Assembly (NCBI RefSeq): GCF_002217285.1
Contig: NZ_MUGW01000025.1
Location: 1-64,000, forward strand
DNA: 64,000 nt
From: Flavobacterium hercynium
GTDB lineage: Bacteria; Bacteroidota; Bacteroidia; Flavobacteriales; Flavobacteriaceae
Direction: 5' to 3'
The stretch's first letter is position 1. Every line of letters starts with the position of its first letter. The notes under the pieces are model-generated. The model searched no databases. It worked only from the letters and a program-made list of their open reading frames with translations, and was not told where the DNA came from. The translations under genes and the position numbers were made by a program. Of this stretch, positions 56,121 to 64,000 are shown piece after piece.

Positions 56121-57485
56121 ATGAATAAATTAGAGACCTCGTTTTTACATAAAGATCTTTTTGGGGAGGATTTCCTATGGGGAATTTCCACTGCCGCATT
56201 TCAAATTGAAGGCGCCCACGATACCGACGGAAAAGGAACATCTATCTGGGATGTTTTTACCGCTCAAAAAGGCAAAATAAAAAACGGGCATCACGCTATA
56301 GATGCCTGCGATTTTTACAACTCCTACAAAAATGACATTGCTTTAGTTCGGGAATTAAACATTCCAAACTTTAGATTTTCGATTAGCTGGACACGCATCA
56401 TGCCTACCGGAGTTCATCCTGTAAACCAATCCGGAATAGAATATTACAACAAAGTAATCGACTTTTTACTGGAATGTGGAATCGAACCGTGGGTTACACT
56501 TTATCATTGGGATTTACCTCATGATCTCGAAATAAAAGGCGGATGGACGAATCGGGAATCCATTAAATGGTTTTCTGATTATACTGCTATATGTGCTGAG
56601 AATTTTGGTGATCGTGTAAAAAACTGGATGGTTATGAATGAACCTTCTGTTTTTACCGGAGCAGGTTATTTTCTGGGTATTCATGCCCCGGGAAAAAAAG
56701 GCATCACCAATTACCTAAAAGCTATGCATTTCGTAACCTTATCGACAACAGCAGGAGCTAAAATACTGCGAGATAAAGTTTCCGATGCCAACATTGGAAC
56801 TACTTTTTCCTGTACGCATATCGAACCCGCCACAGAAAAAAAAGCAGATATTCGTGCTGCAAAACGTGTCGATACGTTGCTAAACAGAACTTTCATTGAG
56901 CCTATTTTAGGACTTGGTTATCCTGTAGACGATTTACCAGTACTTAAAAAGCTAAAAAACTATATTTTAGAAGAAGACAAAGACAATCTGGCATTCAACT
57001 TCGATTTCATTGGACTCCAATATTACACCCGTGAAATTGTGAAAGCCTCAATTCTTATTCCATACATTGGTGCACAGCAAGTAAGTGCCGAAAAAAGAAA
57101 AGTAGCCGTAACAACCGATATGGGCTGGGAAGTTTATCCTCCTGCTTTGCATCATATTTTAACAAAATTCAATGAATACAAAGGAATTAAGAAAATTCTA
57201 ATTACCGAAAATGGTGCTGCTTTTCCCGATATTGTTACCAACGGAAAGGTATACGACATTCATCGCAGGCAATATTTGCAGGACCATTTAGAGCAAATTC
57301 TTAAAGCCAGAAAAGAAGGTTTAAAAGTAGACGGATATTTTGTTTGGAGTCTTACTGATAATTTTGAATGGGCAGAGGGATATAATGCGCGATTTGGACT
57401 CATTCACGTTGATTTCGAAACACAACAAAGAACCATCAAACAATCTGGATTATGGTTTCGTGATTTTTTAGCTCCAAATAGCTAA
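56121..57485 (+). CDS. GH1 family beta-glucosidase
   Basis: A 454-residue cytosolic (no signal peptide) TIM-barrel enzyme. N-terminal signature FLWGISTAAFQIEGA, sugar-binding TLYHWDLPHDLE, acid/base Glu in WMVMNEPSVFTG, nucleophile Glu in ILITENGAAF, and the aglycone-site segment NFEWAEGYNARFGLIHVD. It hydrolyses beta-glucosides or related disaccharides to monosaccharides. Without a signal peptide it needs imported disaccharides, for which an FHS permease gene is encoded about 1.4 kb downstream on the other strand. That link is inference. A short membrane-protein gene follows 50 bases later. Confidence 0.93.
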   Translation: MNKLETSFLHKDLFGEDFLWGISTAAFQIEGAHDTDGKGTSIWDVFTAQKGKIKNGHHAIDACDFYNSYKNDIALVRELNIPNFRFSISWTRIMPTGVHPVNQSGIEYYNKVIDFLLECGIEPWVTLYHWDLPHDLEIKGGWTNRESIKWFSDYTAICAENFGDRVKNWMVMNEPSVFTGAGYFLGIHAPGKKGITNYLKAMHFVTLSTTAGAKILRDKVSDANIGTTFSCTHIEPATEKKADIRAAKRVDTLLNRTFIEPILGLGYPVDDLPVLKKLKNYILEEDKDNLAFNFDFIGLQYYTREIVKASILIPYIGAQQVSAEKRKVAVTTDMGWEVYPPALHHILTKFNEYKGIKKILITENGAAFPDIVTNGKVYDIHRRQYLQDHLEQILKARKEGLKVDGYFVWSLTDNFEWAEGYNARFGLIHVDFETQQRTIKQSGLWFRDFLAPNS

Positions 57486-57535
57486 AACCTAATAAACCAA
57501 TAATTTATAAAGCTGTCAAATCTAAAAACAATCTT

Positions 57536-57700
57536 ATGGAAATCAACTGGTACATCATCGCTGTAGTTATTGTTTTCGCTCTTGTTTTGATTTACTTTCT
57601 AATCAAACGAAACAAGAAAGAAAAAGCAAAATTAAAAGAAGAATTAAATTACATTAAAAAAACTGAAGAAGCAGAAATTGATAATGAAAAAGAATCTTAA
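57536..57700 (+). CDS. Small single-pass membrane protein
   Basis: A 54-residue protein: MEINWYIIAVVIVFALVLIY gives one N-terminal membrane helix (about 5-23), followed by a basic, then acidic cytosolic tail (KRNKKEKAKLKEELNYIKKTEEAE), probably a coiled coil. This architecture is common in Flavobacteriaceae as small conserved membrane proteins of unknown function. It starts 50 bases after the GH1 stop codon and may share its transcript. Function unknown. Confidence 0.65.
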   Translation: MEINWYIIAVVIVFALVLIYFLIKRNKKEKAKLKEELNYIKKTEEAEIDNEKES

Positions 57701-57726
57701 TTCTTCTTTTAAAATAGTTCGAAGCT

Positions 57727-58773
57727 TTAAATAAGCTCAAATTCAACATGTTTTATATTTTTTCTATTGTGAGTATATAAAACATGTATTTTTCCGTCTG
57801 TGGTACTTATAATCGCCGGATAACTAAATTCTCCTTCCTTTTCGTTTTCCAGATCAAATAGTTTTTCCCAAGACACACCATCTACAGAATATTCTACATC
57901 CAGAATATTACGTCCATAGAACCAGTCTTTTCCCTGAGGCAACGGATTATTAACCAGTAAAAATGATTTAGGATTCAAAGTCGAAGCATCTACACCGGAA
58001 TTAGAATTCACCACATTTATACTGTCTGTTCGGCTCCAGTTTTTTCCGTTATCATCCGACCAGCTAGAAATAAGCTTATTGTGTTTACTTCTCAATAACA
58101 TTTGAATAGATTTACCGGAATGAACCAAAAACGTAGGCTGAATAACATCAAAACCTTTGTCTTCGACTGCTATTTTCTCCCAGCTGTCTGTTGCTTCTGT
58201 GTAAGACTCTAAATGAACTCTCCATAGATTGGTGTCTACACTTTCCGTACTGCTTCCGCAAAGAATAACACCAGGAGAAGTTTCGATTGGTTTGTTTCTA
58301 ATTGGTCCTAAAAATCCTTTTGGTAAATATTTAGGTTCGCTCCATGTTTCTCCATTATCTTTGGATGTTATCATAGCACCAAACCACTCTCTCGGATTTT
58401 TTCCAATTTTATAAAACAGATATAAATTTTCACTTTTGCTTTTAAACAAAACAGGATTCCAGCAAGGCAACGTATCACCTTCAATTATCGCAGGTTGAAT
58501 AAGAGCTTTAGGTGTCGACCATTTATCACCTTTGTATGTTGCTACATAAATACCAACATCTTTTGCTCCTTCATGCTTTCCGCCAAACCAAGCTGCCAGC
58601 AATTCATTAGGTTTTGTTTCAACCAAAGTTGATGCGTGACTGTTGGCTGTTACAGGTTCTGGAGCAATAAAAGAACTTTTAATGTTTATCGCAATTGGTT
58701 TTTTCTTTACCGAAGTACAGGAAAAACAAACCAGAATAAATGCTATTGTAAAGTGTTGTAATTTTAAATTCAT
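57727..58773 (-). CDS. BNR-repeat (sialidase-like) lipoprotein
   Basis: A 348-residue lipoprotein (lipobox LVCFSC, Cys19). It has a six-bladed propeller with Asp-boxes SKDNGETWSEP and SWSDDNGKNWSR, and the opening AWFGGKHEGAKDVGIYVATY of the BNR-like group often labelled exo-sialidase. The Arg-Ile-Pro signature of true sialidases is not seen, so the activity may be another glycosidase or lyase-type function. It closes the leftward SusC, SusD, permease cluster, though a terminator at 58816-58846 may make it a separate unit. The glycan target is unknown. Confidence 0.72.
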   Translation of the reverse strand: MNLKLQHFTIAFILVCFSCTSVKKKPIAINIKSSFIAPEPVTANSHASTLVETKPNELLAAWFGGKHEGAKDVGIYVATYKGDKWSTPKALIQPAIIEGDTLPCWNPVLFKSKSENLYLFYKIGKNPREWFGAMITSKDNGETWSEPKYLPKGFLGPIRNKPIETSPGVILCGSSTESVDTNLWRVHLESYTEATDSWEKIAVEDKGFDVIQPTFLVHSGKSIQMLLRSKHNKLISSWSDDNGKNWSRTDSINVVNSNSGVDASTLNPKSFLLVNNPLPQGKDWFYGRNILDVEYSVDGVSWEKLFDLENEKEGEFSYPAIISTTDGKIHVLYTHNRKNIKHVEFELI

Positions 58774-58798
58774 GGGGAATTTTTTTTACTGCAATCAA

Positions 58799-58846
58799 TT
58801 TAAAAAAAACAAAACCTGAACAATTTTAGGGTACCTAAATGTCCAG
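58799..58846 (-). terminator. Minus-strand terminator after sugar permease
   Basis: On the minus strand a stem CTGGACA-TTTAGG/CCTAAA-ATTGTTCAG with a small bulge, followed by a long U-rich run (A-run at 58799-58815 on the plus strand). Confidence 0.75.
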
Positions 58847-58880
58847 ATTTTGAATTCAATGTACTAATTGCAAAATATTA

Positions 58881-60200
58881 TTATTGTTTTAAACCTACTT
58901 TATGCCCTGCTAAAGCATAAAATAATATGAAAATATAACAAGGCAGTAAAATCCAATAGCCTTCTGTAGAAGCATTGGCAACTGCAAATTTTTCGCTTAA
59001 TCCAAGTGCCAGCATATCCGCTTTGTTGATATCAACCAGTTTTCCGTACAAAGGTGGAATTACTGCTCCTCCGGAAATAGCCATTACTAACAATGCCGAA
59101 GCTGTTTTAGTAAACTTGCCCAAACCTTTTAATGTCAGAGGCCAAATTGCCGGCCAAACCAAAGCATTGGCTATTCCTAATGCCGCAACAAACAAAACCG
59201 ATAAAAATCCGGACGAAAACACAATGCAAAAGGACAATACAATTCCTAAAACAGCACTGACAACCAAAGCAGAAGTTTGACTGATATACTTTGGAATTAA
59301 AAACGCACCCAAAGCATACGTAGCTACCATTGCTAACAACGTGAACGTGGTAAAAAACTTAGCATCGGCAGCAGGAAAACCTAACGAGATTCCGTAAGCA
59401 ATGATAGTATCACCTGCAATAACTTCGACTCCCACATACATGAACAGCGTTAAAACGCCCAACCATAAATGTGGAAACTGAAAAATACTGGTTTTGGTGG
59501 TTCCGCCTTCTTTTGCTTCTTCAATAGGTGCTGCCTCAACATCAGGCAATGGCGCTTTTAAGATTAGTAAACCTAAAATAAATAATACAATTGCCATCGT
59601 AATATAAGGCACAACAACGCTGTCTGCCATTGTGTTAAGCAATTTTGCTTTTTCTGCAACAGAAACTACACTTAACTTTTCCTGAATCTCATCGATTCCG
59701 GACAATAAAATAGAACCAAAAATAAGTGATCCCAAAGCGCCTGCAACTTTATTACAAATTCCCATAATCGAGATTCGTTTTGCAGCACTTTCAATAGGAC
59801 CTAATATTGTGATATAAGGATTAGATGCGGTTTGCAATAGTGTCATTCCTGTTCCCTGAACAAAAATACCGGTCAAAAACAACCAATACGTTCTTGATTC
59901 AGCGGCAGGTATAAAAATTAAAGCTCCTGCACCCATGATAACCAATCCTAAGGACATTCCTTTTTTATAACCCAGTTTCGTTAAAATATACGAAGCAGGA
60001 AGCGCCATGACAACAAACGAAATATACGATGCCGATGCCACTAAAAGTGATTGTGCCGATGTTAATTCGTTAATGGTTTTCATAAATGGAATCAAGGCAC
60101 CATTTATCCAGGTTACGAATCCGAAAATAAAAAACAAACCCGCTATAATTAAAATGGGGATTAAGGTATTGTTAGAAGGTAATGTTTTATTATAAGCCAT
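58881..60200 (-). CDS. FHS-family sugar MFS transporter
   Basis: A 439-residue inner-membrane permease with 12 helices in the fucose/glucose/galactose symporter branch. Motifs include GFVTWINGALIPFMKTINELT in helix 1, the short loop TKLGYKKGMSLGL, QTASNPYITILGP in helix 4, and ISGGAVIPPLYG in helix 11, the counterpart of the conserved segment in the 6671-7915 permease. It follows SusD with a hairpin between and presumably imports the sugar released by that locus. Exact specificity is not readable. Confidence 0.9.
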   Translation of the reverse strand: MAYNKTLPSNNTLIPILIIAGLFFIFGFVTWINGALIPFMKTINELTSAQSLLVASASYISFVVMALPASYILTKLGYKKGMSLGLVIMGAGALIFIPAAESRTYWLFLTGIFVQGTGMTLLQTASNPYITILGPIESAAKRISIMGICNKVAGALGSLIFGSILLSGIDEIQEKLSVVSVAEKAKLLNTMADSVVVPYITMAIVLFILGLLILKAPLPDVEAAPIEEAKEGGTTKTSIFQFPHLWLGVLTLFMYVGVEVIAGDTIIAYGISLGFPAADAKFFTTFTLLAMVATYALGAFLIPKYISQTSALVVSAVLGIVLSFCIVFSSGFLSVLFVAALGIANALVWPAIWPLTLKGLGKFTKTASALLVMAISGGAVIPPLYGKLVDINKADMLALGLSEKFAVANASTEGYWILLPCYIFILFYALAGHKVGLKQ

Positions 60201-60229
60201 AATTATTTGTGTTCTAAAATTTGATCGTT

Positions 60230-60262
60230 ATATAAAACAAAAGGAGAGTTACCTCTCCTTTC
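60230..60262 (-). terminator. Minus-strand terminator after SusD
   Basis: AAAGGAGAG (60240-60248) and CTCTCCTTT (60253-60261) around TTAC. On the minus strand a U-rich run follows. It separates the SusCD transcript from the permease gene. Confidence 0.85.
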
Positions 60263-60305
60263 ATCTATTGTAAGTAACGAACCTCTACATCTTTACTTAT
60301 TAATA

Positions 60306-61892
60306 TTATTTTGTATCCCACCAAAGTCTTGTTCCTCCTGAATCAGGACCTCCAAGTTTCGAGATTCCGTCTAAAACAGCGTCTCTGTTTGATGAATATT
60401 CATTGGTAACATAAATAGAACGTTTCATTAAGCTTTTTCCAACTCCAGCTTCAACATTGTCTGTATTTAGGATTGGATAGAAAACTGTAGCATCTGTTCT
60501 ACGTAAATCTGACCAAGCTTCCCAAGATTCAGGGAATAAGGCTAAATATTTTTGAACTGCAATTTGCTGACGTTGATTTGCTTCAGAAGCATCCCAGGCA
60601 ACAGGAATTGTAACCGGAACATTTTCTAAACCTAAGTTTGGATATGTTGTTGCAATATGTGGTACAACCGGTGTACTTGTTCCTCCAATATAATTGGTAA
60701 TAGCAGCTGCATCAACAATTCCCCATTGTCTTAATGATAATGTGATACCTTGCTCATACAATGCTTGTGGAGTACCATTCATATTCCATCCGTTCAAAGC
60801 ACCTTCTGCTCTTGTCAAATAGTTTTCAGAAGCCATAAGAACTTCAATATTTTTAGATTCGCTTAAATTTCCTGCAGGACCACTTCCAAGTACATCATTG
60901 TTAAACATAGAGAACTTAGTTGTTCCAAACTGACCTTGTAATGCTCCAACTGGTCTTCCTTGGTAAGCACCACCTTCAATAGGAGAAAACCATTTTGCAA
61001 GTCTAGGGTCATTGTATCCAACAAGAAGACTTTCCATAGACGCTGTCATGAAGTAACCCCAAGCATTTACGATCATATTCATATTGTTAGGTGTAATATT
61101 ACTAACTTTGAATACTGCGCTTTGCTCGTTTGTTTCAATAACGCCTTGAGCTACTGCAGCTTCTGCTTCAGTTTTTGCTTTTGCAGGCTGAATATCTGAA
61201 ATTCTTAATGCTAAACGTAATCTAAGACTGTTTCCAAATCTTTTCCAGTTTTGTACATTTCCAGAAAATAATCTGTCATTTGGCTGTAACGTTGGAACTG
61301 CTGTTATACCAGTAGAACTAAGTGTAGCATTAGCTTCATTTAACAATTTAAAGAAATCTTCGTAGATAAATTCAACACTGTCATAAGGAACTTTTTCTTT
61401 TTTGTTTCCTGCTTCAGTGTAAGGAATTGGACCGTAATAATCTACCATTTGATTGTACATAAATACTTTCCAGATCTTTAAGATTGCAAGTGCTTCTGCA
61501 TTTCCTTCAGATGCTATAATTGCATTGTTTAATGCAGGAACAGCAACTGTGTAGAAACGCAACCAGCCACGTCCTTCATAACCATTTACAAATGCATTTC
61601 TTTCTGTTCCGTATCCACAGCTCAGGTATTGTGTAAATGTTGATGGTAAAATACCTGTTGCAATACCCCAAGTTCCCTGATCATCTACTCCCGGTGAAGA
61701 ATAAGAACCGTGGTGAATACCTGCATAAACAGCAGCAGCAAACGAAGGTCCCGCAAGCGTCTGATCTAACTGATCTTCCGTTAACGTATTTTTGTTCGTA
61801 TTGATATCATCAAAATCTTGTGTACAGCTTGAAAAAACAGAGAGCATCGAAAGGACAACTCCAATTGTTTTAATTTTATAATTATTTTTCAT
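60306..61892 (-). CDS. SusD/RagB-type nutrient-binding lipoprotein
   Basis: About 528 residues; ATG 61892 gives MKNNYKIKTIGVVLSMLSVF then SSC, a normal lipobox (Cys23). The TTG at 61917-61919 lies upstream and overlaps the SusC stop, so it is unlikely. The TPR-rich SusD fold is seen as DDINTNKNTLTEDQLDQTLAGP, WKVFMYNQMVDYYGPIPYTEA (conserved YGPIPY), NRLRLALRIS-like NSLRLRLALRI, and LTRAEGALNGWN. The features match the SusD-like_2 subgroup. It binds glycan at the cell surface with the SusC partner encoded 16 bases upstream. Confidence 0.93.
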   Translation of the reverse strand: MKNNYKIKTIGVVLSMLSVFSSCTQDFDDINTNKNTLTEDQLDQTLAGPSFAAAVYAGIHHGSYSSPGVDDQGTWGIATGILPSTFTQYLSCGYGTERNAFVNGYEGRGWLRFYTVAVPALNNAIIASEGNAEALAILKIWKVFMYNQMVDYYGPIPYTEAGNKKEKVPYDSVEFIYEDFFKLLNEANATLSSTGITAVPTLQPNDRLFSGNVQNWKRFGNSLRLRLALRISDIQPAKAKTEAEAAVAQGVIETNEQSAVFKVSNITPNNMNMIVNAWGYFMTASMESLLVGYNDPRLAKWFSPIEGGAYQGRPVGALQGQFGTTKFSMFNNDVLGSGPAGNLSESKNIEVLMASENYLTRAEGALNGWNMNGTPQALYEQGITLSLRQWGIVDAAAITNYIGGTSTPVVPHIATTYPNLGLENVPVTIPVAWDASEANQRQQIAVQKYLALFPESWEAWSDLRRTDATVFYPILNTDNVEAGVGKSLMKRSIYVTNEYSSNRDAVLDGISKLGGPDSGGTRLWWDTK

Positions 61893-61908
61893 GTTAGTTA
61901 TTTTTAAA

Positions 61909-64000
61909 TTAGAATCCAAACTTTACATTCACACCATATTCTCTTGTAGAAGGAATATTGAAAGATTCGATACCTTGTAAGTTACCTGTTCCTGCTCCTT
62001 GTTCCGGATCAAAATATTTAGCTTTATTAACAAAGAAGAATAAATTTCTTCCCACGATAGAAAAATCAATATTTGCAAATCCTGTGTTTTGTAATACACG
62101 TTTTGGTAATGAATAACCAAAAACAAGTTCTCTTAATCTGATGTTTGTAGCATCATAAATAAAAGGCTCTGCTATTGGAGTTCTTTGTCCAATTGCTGTC
62201 CAGTATTGTTCTGCTGTAATACTTGTTGTATTTGGAGTGTAAGTAGTTACACCACCGTTTACAGAAGCAACAACTCCATCAACAACAATTCCGCCTTCTC
62301 TTCCAGCTAATGTAATATCATTAACCCCTAAACCTGCTTGTCTAGCCTGAGTGTAAGAGATAACTTCTCCACCGATTCTAAAGTCAACTAAGAAACTTAA
62401 AGAGAAATCTTTGTATCTGAAATTATTTTTAAGTCCTGCTGTCCAGTCTGGGTTAAAGTTACCTGCACGAACACTAAAGTCAGTTGTTGCTAAAGGAATA
62501 CCTGCATCACTTACAATAATATTACCACTAGGGTCTCTTTGGAAACCTTTGATGTATAAATCACCATATTCTCCACCTTTGATAACTTTACTTCTTACTA
62601 ACCTTCCTTCACCAATAACCAATTCGTCTCTGTTATCGTAGATAGAAGTAATTTTTGATTTATAAGAAGCGTAGTTTGCTGTAATATCCCAAGAGAAATT
62701 TTCTGTCTGAACCGGAGTTGCAGTAAGAGTAAGCTCAATACCTTTATTTTCGATATCTCCACCGTTTAATACCGCTCTTCCTTTAGAAGAAGATTCTGGT
62801 GTATTGATGTAGAAAATCTGATCAGCTGTTTTTGTTTGGAAATATGTAAAATCTAATCCTAAACGGTTTTTCAAGAATCTAAAATCAGCTCCAAACTCTG
62901 TAGATGTAGACATCTCAGGTTTAAGGTTAGGGTTTTGTGCTGTAGTTTGGTTATATAACATACCACCATTACCACCAATATAAGACAATTGAGAACTTGT
63001 TTGGTAAGGATCTGTATCATTTCCTACTTTAGCATAAGAAGCTCTTAATTTTGTAAAACTGATAACTTCCGGTAAAGTAACCATATCAGAGATTACAGCA
63101 GAAAGACCTGCAGATGGATAGAAGAATGATCTGTTATTTGACGGTAATGCAGAAGACCAGTCATTTCTTGCTGTAACATCCAAGAATAAATAATTTCTGA
63201 ATCCAATTTGAGAGAACCCGTAAACAGAGTTAACTTGTTTTTCTGACATACCAGCAGTAGACTGCACTGTAGCAACATTGATCAAAGAAAAATAGTTTCT
63301 TTTACTTAAAGTACCATTAGACAATAAAGAAGAACTAGATTGTTTTAACATATTGGCACCAGCATTAAGACCTACTGAGAAATCACCGAAATTTTCTTTA
63401 TAAGAAAGTAATGCATCAGTATTAAATTCCGTTACAAGCTCGTAATTATCGCTGTATGAACCTAAGTTATTATTGAATGCTCTGGTTGCATATCTGTTTC
63501 TAACACCTCTGTTAGTCATTTGATCTAAACCTGTTCTTACTTGTAGACTTAATGTATTTGTCATATCATATTTAAGAGATGCAAGACCAATAAATCTGTT
63601 TCTGCTATCTTTACGAGCGTCATCACGTAATGCAGACCAGTAAGGGTTTCCACCTGGAGAACCTGCTTCGTCTATAAAATAATTTTGTTGCAATTGTCCG
63701 GCATTATCAAAATATTCAAAATCTCTGTATTCATTAAATTTAATACTACGAGGCAATAAATAAGCAGAAGTACCAATTGATTCTTCACCTGTTCTTAATA
63801 AATTATCGATTCTCTGAACGATGTAGTTTGTTTTTACATCCAAAGAAAGTTTATCAGATAATTTGCTTGTCAATCTTAAGTTAAGATTGTGTCTGTCTAA
63901 AGCATTACCTCCAACAATACCTTCAGCACGAGTATTAGTGTAAGAGAAATATCCTTGTGCTTTTTCGTTTCCTGAAGTAATAGTTAATGTATTTGCTAAG
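61909..64000 (-). CDS. SusC/RagA TonB-linked outer-membrane protein (5-prime end cut)
   Basis: The C-terminal part of a SusC-type transporter; the frame stays open through 64000, so the start, signal peptide, N-terminal extension and plug lie beyond the window. About 697 residues are visible, mostly barrel strands, with TITSGNEKAQGYFSYTNTRAEG at the start, FSLINVATVQS, PSAGLSAVISDM and the SusC-like end ATNIRLRELVFGYSLPKRVLQNTGFANIDFSIVGRNLF...VNVKFGF (terminal Phe). It imports oligosaccharides captured by the SusD lipoprotein next to it. The substrate is unknown. Confidence 0.93.
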   Translation of the reverse strand, partial: LANTLTITSGNEKAQGYFSYTNTRAEGIVGGNALDRHNLNLRLTSKLSDKLSLDVKTNYIVQRIDNLLRTGEESIGTSAYLLPRSIKFNEYRDFEYFDNAGQLQQNYFIDEAGSPGGNPYWSALRDDARKDSRNRFIGLASLKYDMTNTLSLQVRTGLDQMTNRGVRNRYATRAFNNNLGSYSDNYELVTEFNTDALLSYKENFGDFSVGLNAGANMLKQSSSSLLSNGTLSKRNYFSLINVATVQSTAGMSEKQVNSVYGFSQIGFRNYLFLDVTARNDWSSALPSNNRSFFYPSAGLSAVISDMVTLPEVISFTKLRASYAKVGNDTDPYQTSSQLSYIGGNGGMLYNQTTAQNPNLKPEMSTSTEFGADFRFLKNRLGLDFTYFQTKTADQIFYINTPESSSKGRAVLNGGDIENKGIELTLTATPVQTENFSWDITANYASYKSKITSIYDNRDELVIGEGRLVRSKVIKGGEYGDLYIKGFQRDPSGNIIVSDAGIPLATTDFSVRAGNFNPDWTAGLKNNFRYKDFSLSFLVDFRIGGEVISYTQARQAGLGVNDITLAGREGGIVVDGVVASVNGGVTTYTPNTTSITAEQYWTAIGQRTPIAEPFIYDATNIRLRELVFGYSLPKRVLQNTGFANIDFSIVGRNLFFFVNKAKYFDPEQGAGTGNLQGIESFNIPSTREYGVNVKFGF

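Noticed and set aside
57727..58773. True exo-alpha-sialidase and a sialic-acid locus
   Set aside because: The RIP motif was not found and no NanA, NanE or sialic-acid transporter gene is present in the window.

Overview
The window looks like a chromosomal segment of a Flavobacterium-type member of the Bacteroidota. The evidence is an A+T-rich composition, SusC/SusD proteins, TonB-dependent receptors with carboxypeptidase-regulatory N-termini, a hybrid two-component system, SprB repeats with a type 9 secretion tail, SxCS-type lipoproteins, and many promoters with the Bacteroidota -7 element TAnnTTTG. No rRNA, tRNA, CRISPR array or intact insertion sequence was seen.

Layout. 1-4600: a TonB-dependent receptor and a divergent MocR-type regulator that has lost its PLP lysine, sharing a 43-base promoter region with a 7-8-7 inverted repeat. 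4600-8800: LacI regulator, PfkB sugar kinase, FHS-family permease and a ketose 3-epimerase, with LacI-type operators at both promoters; this reads as a rare-ketose (psicose/tagatose) to fructose to fructose-6-phosphate pathway. 8900-12300: AraC regulator, iron-type alcohol dehydrogenase and a patatin-like lipase. 12600-23700: GH31-PA14 alpha-xylosidase-like enzyme, GH3, hybrid two-component regulator and GH43, a side-chain-trimming set resembling xyloglucan or xylan loci but without its own SusCD. 23800-25600: a Crp-type regulator, a classical CRP-like palindrome, an exported RidA protein and a small protein. 25600-27600: degenerate octamer and heptamer arrays around a PQQ-type sugar dehydrogenase.

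27600-33800 is a candidate zinc-acquisition locus: a His/Cys-rich small protein, two DUF4625-type lipoproteins, a ZnuD-like receptor and an AztD-like lipoprotein, headed by a Fur-family-like operator. 33800-37300 holds an AraC regulator, a GNAT-like protein, a phage-collar-type protein and a methyltransferase-like protein. 37400-43800 holds an 1821-residue SprB-repeat surface protein and an outer-membrane barrel. 43800-54500 is an Xus-like iron/siderophore locus: TonB receptor, DUF4374 lipoprotein, exported ankyrin protein, DUF2271 protein carrying an ApbE-type flavinylation motif, PepSY-flavodoxin-reductase and ApbE. A stand-alone ribB with a second Crp/Fnr gene runs divergently, which makes a flavin-centred reductive iron-uptake module likely.

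54500-55250 contains a decaying tandem array of composite palindromes, including GTAG-headed REP-like hairpins. 55400-64000 holds DUF1810, GH1 beta-glucosidase, a small membrane protein, and a leftward SusC (cut by the window end), SusD, sugar permease and BNR-repeat lipoprotein cluster for an unassigned glycan.

The strongest candidates for something new are the flavin-linked Xus-type module, the zinc locus, the lysine-less MocR regulator, and the two kinds of unusual intergenic repeat (octamer inverted arrays and the composite REP-like array). All functional calls are from reading the sequence only; no database search was possible.
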